NCBI GenBank assembly: GCA_007132315.1
Contig: SLOW01000364.1
Location: 1 to 26,651 of the forward strand
Source: Opitutales bacterium
GTDB taxonomy: Bacteria; Verrucomicrobiota; Verrucomicrobiia; Opitutales; T3Sed10-336
Direction of reading: 5' to 3'
Length of the DNA stretch: 26,651 nt
Program-made: the position numbers and the translations under genes
Part shown: positions 24,930 through 26,651 of the stretch, one piece after another
Position numbering within the stretch: the first letter of the stretch is position 1
How the letters are laid out: each line of letters starts with the position of its first letter
Notes under the pieces: generated by a model
The model's database searches: none
Told to the model about the DNA's origin: nothing
Seen by the model: the letters and a program-made list of their open reading frames with translations, nothing else

Positions 24930-25757
24930 ATGCAGAAGACCGGTGTTTGCGCTTTGTTTGGAACGTTAATTCTATTCGGTACCGTTGGAGCACAGGAACA
25001 CAACGGGGTCACGCTGATCGAGCCGTCGCTCATCGCCGACACGGAAACCCTGGTCCCGGGCCGGGCGGTGACCGTGGCGCTCCGCCTGGATATCGCCGAG
25101 GGATGGCATACCTACTGGGAAAATCCCGGCGATTCGGGAATCCCGGCCACGGTTGATTGGGACGTGCCCGAAGGCGTTCGCGTGGGGCCGATCCAGTGGC
25201 CCGTGCCGAAAAAGGTGGAGGAACCCGGCAACCTGAAGGTCTATGCCTTCAAGGACGAAGTCGTCCTGCTGGCCCGGGTGTTCACACCGGCGGACCTGGA
25301 GCTCGACGAAGTCACCATTCGGGCGACGGCCGACTGGCTCGTCTGCCGCGAGAGTTGCATTCCTGGCGACGCGGAACTCGAACTGACCCTGCCCGTCGGG
25401 ACCGAGACATCCCCCGTCAACCGGGAGTTGTTCGCCGAATTCCGCGACCGCCTGCCGCGCCGTTTCGCGCTGGACGATCACGGGATGCGGACGGCCTGGA
25501 AGCGCGACGGCAACACACTCCACCTGCTTCTCGGCAACGTCCCCGCCGGTGCTTCGGTCGATTTCTTCCCGCTGCCGGGAGCCGGCGTGCTGACCGGTCA
25601 CGCTTCCGAAGCGGATTCCTGGACAGGCGACACCGATTTCTCGCCCGACCGAGTGCTCGCAATCCCCCTGGAAGCGGGGCCTTCGGATTTGGAGAAACTG
25701 GCCGGCGTCCTGATTTTGCAAGAGGATGGGAACGATAAAAAAGCATGGCTCTTTTGA
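24930..25757 (+). CDS. Stand-alone DsbD-type N-terminal (thiol-reductase) domain protein
   Basis: This exported protein resembles the N-terminal alpha domain of DsbD/ScsB, which receives electrons from the membrane domain and passes them to periplasmic thiol partners. A signal peptide (1-~21, ending VGAQ) is followed by EGWHTYWENPGDSG (57-70), characteristic of the family, and WLVCRESCIPG with the redox pair C139/C143 (CX3C). It stops at residue 275 (DKKAWLF), just where a full-length DsbD would enter its membrane domain. Neither the membrane nor the thioredoxin domain is encoded next to it. ATG 24930 is chosen because the signal peptide begins there; an in-frame ATG at 24774 would run through the end of the ATPase gene. 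It lies 77 bases after that gene. Confidence 0.83.
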   Translation: MQKTGVCALFGTLILFGTVGAQEHNGVTLIEPSLIADTETLVPGRAVTVALRLDIAEGWHTYWENPGDSGIPATVDWDVPEGVRVGPIQWPVPKKVEEPGNLKVYAFKDEVVLLARVFTPADLELDEVTIRATADWLVCRESCIPGDAELELTLPVGTETSPVNRELFAEFRDRLPRRFALDDHGMRTAWKRDGNTLHLLLGNVPAGASVDFFPLPGAGVLTGHASEADSWTGDTDFSPDRVLAIPLEAGPSDLEKLAGVLILQEDGNDKKAWLF

Positions 25758-25834
25758 CAGGCTTTCCTGTCCACAAACCTGCTTCAGGTCCGTTGTCCTG
25801 AGTGAATCCTGATTAACAAGAACCAGATAAAGAT

Positions 25835-26446
25835 ATGAAAAAACTGACCGCTGTACTGGCTGCTCTGAGCATGGTTTCCGCCGCGCCCGCGTTTCTTTCG
25901 GGCGCTGAAATCGGTGAGCCCGCTCCCGATTTCACCTTGAAGTGCTCCAATGGCACGGACGTTTCACTTTCCGATTTTGAGGGTAAGTTCGTTGTCTTGG
26001 AGTGGGTCAACCACGGCTGCCCGTTCGTGGTCAAGTTTTACGAACCGGGCGAGATGCAGCGCCTCCAAAAGGAATACACCGAGAAGGGTGTGATCTGGCT
26101 GACCATGAATTCTTCGGCTCCGGGGCTCCAGGGGCACATGACCGCCGAGCAAGCGAATCAGAGCATCGAGGATCTCGAAGCCCACCCGACCGCTATCCTT
26201 CTCGATCACGACGGTGTGGTCGGCCGCAAGTACGATGCCCGGGTCACGCCCCACATGTACGTGATCGATCCCGACGGTATTCTGATCTACAACGGCGCCA
26301 TCGACAGCAATCCGTCGCGCCGCGCCTCGGACATCGCCGACGCGGAGAACTACGTGGTTTCGGCTCTGACGGCGGCCATGAACGGTGAAGAGGTCGCCAC
26401 CCCGAGGACGCGTCCCTACGGATGCTCCATGAAATACGCCGATTGA
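25835..26446 (+). CDS. Secreted redoxin / thioredoxin-fold protein with CPFV active site
   Basis: This 203-aa exported protein of the AhpC/TSA-thioredoxin superfamily has a signal peptide (1-~23) and the opening EIGEPAPDFTLKCSNG, typical of redoxins. The active-site region is WVNHGCPFV with a single cysteine, C62; the second Cys of a thioredoxin CxxC is replaced by valine. P139 in VTPHMYVIDPDG is the cis-proline position. A third cysteine, C197, sits in the C-terminal PYGCSMKY motif, and C37 lies near the N-terminus. C62 paired with C197 may form the functional disulfide, but that is inference. The role may be thiol exchange or peroxide reduction. It follows the DsbD-like gene by 77 bases, and a strong terminator follows it. 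Confidence 0.9.
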   Translation: MKKLTAVLAALSMVSAAPAFLSGAEIGEPAPDFTLKCSNGTDVSLSDFEGKFVVLEWVNHGCPFVVKFYEPGEMQRLQKEYTEKGVIWLTMNSSAPGLQGHMTAEQANQSIEDLEAHPTAILLDHDGVVGRKYDARVTPHMYVIDPDGILIYNGAIDSNPSRRASDIADAENYVVSALTAAMNGEEVATPRTRPYGCSMKYAD

Positions 26447-26476
26447 GCCGGGCGCCAGTCCCTTGATTTGAACTGG

Positions 26477-26510
26477 GACCGCCGGCTTTCACCGGCGGTC
26501 TTTCTGTTGT
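26477..26510 (+). terminator. Rho-independent terminator after the redoxin gene
   Basis: A perfect 9-bp GC-rich stem (GACCGCCGG at 26477-26485, CCGGCGGTC at 26492-26500) with a 6-base loop CTTTCA is followed directly by TTTCTGTTGT. It lies 30 bases past the redoxin stop. It is the clearest terminator in the window and probably ends the DsbD-like/redoxin transcripts, and perhaps read-through from the pilus operon. Confidence 0.9.
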
Positions 26511-26534
26511 GCCATTGAGGGTCATGGACTCTCC

Positions 26535-26651
26535 TCAGAGTTCGTCCCGCAATCGTTCAACGGGATTCCGGTTGAAAGGCTTGACTCCCGAAACGAATCC
26601 TTGCGTTGTCAGAGACGCGGGGCCGGGATCCGGTGACGGGCGGCCGGAGCG
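26535..26651 (-). CDS. Possible C-terminal end of a gene entering from the right edge
   Basis: The minus strand is open from the window edge to a TGA at 26535-26537, giving 38 residues that end FNRNPVERLRDEL. The last ~20 residues look like a normal protein C-terminus, and a gene here would converge on the redoxin terminator. The plus strand is also open from ATG 26524 to the edge, and third-position GC is similar in both readings, so the call is weak. No family is recognised. Confidence 0.38.
   Translation of the reverse strand, partial: RSGRPSPDPGPASLTTQGFVSGVKPFNRNPVERLRDEL

Noticed and set aside
25754..25782. TTGACA overlapping the stop of the DsbD-like gene, as a promoter for the redoxin
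   Set aside because: No -10-like sequence lies at the right spacing, and the next AT-rich stretch is over 50 bases away.

Overview
The window is a GC-rich bacterial chromosome segment of housekeeping and envelope genes. No insertion sequence, prophage, CRISPR array, rRNA or tRNA was recognised. The best guess for the host is Verrucomicrobiota, perhaps an Opitutae-like lineage. The reasons are the secretin / PilM-type / Amuc_1100-like / PilB-type gene order, a rhomboid protease starting MIYDRPYMR with a long soluble tail, and a secreted redoxin with an NHGCPFV active site. This placement comes from recalled family resemblance and was not tested by a search. Many genes lack a clear Shine-Dalgarno sequence.

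Layout. Positions 1-201 hold nothing recognisable. A small unrecognised ORF (202-531, +) converges on a lemA / M48 metalloprotease pair (574-3252, -). Next come three tightly packed minus-strand genes transcribed in the order rhomboid, glnE, prc (9588 down to 3399). A plus-strand D-2-hydroxyacid dehydrogenase of the glycerate dehydrogenase type (9732-10697) converges, with only 3 bases between stop codons, on a minus-strand run. In transcription order that run is leuB, alaS, an FtsB/DivIC-like divisome protein, a GNAT-like acyltransferase and a secreted GHL10-type glycoside hydrolase (17847 down to 10701).

From 18005 to 24852 (+) a compact operon encodes a type IV pilus / type II secretion-like envelope machine. 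Its parts are a lipoprotein secretin, a PilM-like actin-fold protein fused to a PilN-like membrane segment (GspL-like layout), a PilO/Amuc_1100-like bitopic protein, a GspC/PilP-like protein with a Glu/Pro repeat linker, and a GspE/PilB ATPase. Pilins, the PilC/GspF platform protein and the prepilin peptidase are not in the window. Downstream lie a stand-alone DsbD-type N-terminal domain protein and a secreted redoxin. They are followed by a strong intrinsic terminator (26477-26510) and a possible partial minus-strand gene at the right edge.

How they fit together. Envelope quality control (LemA/M48, rhomboid, Prc), envelope export (the pilus/secretion operon) and extracytoplasmic thiol chemistry (DsbD-like plus redoxin) dominate. 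Nitrogen control (glnE), leucine synthesis (leuB), translation (alaS) and division (ftsB-like) are embedded between them. The most interesting region is the 18005-24852 operon.
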